Assembly: GCA_038749105.1 (NCBI GenBank)
Contig: JBCDIM010000002.1
Coordinates: forward strand, 1-64,000
Length of the DNA: 64,000 nt
DNA from: JBCCOW01 sp038749105
GTDB taxonomy: Bacteria; Planctomycetota; Phycisphaerae; Phycisphaerales; Phycisphaeraceae
Reading direction: 5' to 3'
Shown: positions 63,875 through 64,000 of the stretch, in pieces
Layout: each line of letters begins with the position of its first letter
Numbering within the stretch: position 1 is the stretch's first letter
The notes under the pieces: model-generated
What the model was told of the DNA's origin: nothing
The model's input: the letters and a program-made list of their open reading frames with translations, nothing else
Database searches by the model: none
Translations under genes and position numbers: made by a program

Positions 63875-64000
63875 TTAATCGGTCGGCGTGTCCTGCTGGA
63901 GGACGTTGGGATCGCCATCGGGGAGCTGGATGATGTTGGCGCTCGCTGCGGGTGCGGCACGGTTCTGCTCGAGGCGTTTGGCGAGCCGGGTGCGCTGGGC
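63875..64000 (-). CDS. C-terminal end of a gene running out of the window
   Basis: An open minus-strand frame ends with TAA at 63875-63877 and is open to the window edge. It encodes RTRLAKRLEQNRAAPAASA, NIIQLPDGDP and the tail NVLQQDTPTD. High-GC codon use fits a real gene. The fragment is too short to name; it looks like a helical then disordered tail. Confidence 0.55.
   Translation of the reverse strand, partial: AQRTRLAKRLEQNRAAPAASANIIQLPDGDPNVLQQDTPTD

Overview
The window is a high-GC (mostly well above 60 %) chromosomal segment of a Planctomycetota bacterium, most likely of class Phycisphaerae. This is inferred from the combination of PEP-CTERM secreted proteins with Arg-rich tails, standalone secreted proteins with a type II pseudopilin N-terminus and a DGH signature near the C-terminus, a Tad pilus locus, Hanks-type kinase and FHA proteins, LptD (so an LPS-type outer membrane), flagellar FliD/FliS, and many genes lacking strong Shine-Dalgarno sites. 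The genus cannot be fixed from sequence reading alone.

Layout. 1-2736: the 3' part of a large secreted protein (dockerin-like and FnIII-like segments) whose C-terminal third and downstream small membrane protein are strikingly AT-rich, like a toxin-tip/immunity module. 2781-4911: trpB and a membrane protein. 4975-16480: a minus-strand Tad/Flp pilus locus. In transcription order it holds CpaF ATPase 2, two small pilin-like proteins, prepilin peptidase, a transmembrane Ser/Thr kinase, an anchored protein of unknown function, CpaB, an FHA-CpaF fusion ATPase, TadB, TadC and a transmembrane FHA protein. No secretin or TadZ is visible. Several gene junctions in it carry a perfect or near-perfect small palindrome. 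16513-21385: PilZ, HEAT/TPR, B12-fold, M48 lipoprotein (natural poly-His tail) and UbiE genes. 21438-24339: a minus-strand operon with a PEP-CTERM protein, a pseudopilin-like protein, a small membrane protein and a Cys-rich protein. 24714-24787: tRNA-Pro(GGG). 24882-30722: lptD with an overlapping lipoprotein gene and a ZIP metal transporter, plus a divergent LysM protein.

30723-31141 holds a probable structured non-coding RNA or leader with a strong terminator before cysE. 31142-35752: cysE, a small hypothetical, a LON-domain protein and a UvrD/PcrA helicase. 36130-43972: a carbohydrate locus with a LacI regulator (with a direct-repeat operator in its own promoter), two homologous secreted proteins (one with PEP-CTERM, one without), a pseudopilin-like protein, a GH10-like enzyme and a clan GH-A hydrolase. 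44243-46228: trpF, trpS and a small membrane protein. 46251-50103: fliS and an unusually long fliD with a sigma-28-type box. 50158-52328: a degenerate protease with an internal PDZ domain next to an intact HtrA-like protease. 52502-58694: cysS, a standalone MshEN-type protein, rhaB, pgsA and an S1-domain paralogue. 58758-64000: DNA-3-methyladenine glycosylase, purQ, an overlapping nucleotidyltransferase/partner pair, rpsA, a TylF-type methyltransferase, and the 3' end of one more gene.

The most unusual ensemble is the Tad locus, which carries its own kinase and two FHA proteins, one of them fused to the assembly ATPase. This suggests phosphorylation-controlled pilus assembly. No CRISPR array, insertion sequence, phage or rRNA gene was seen.
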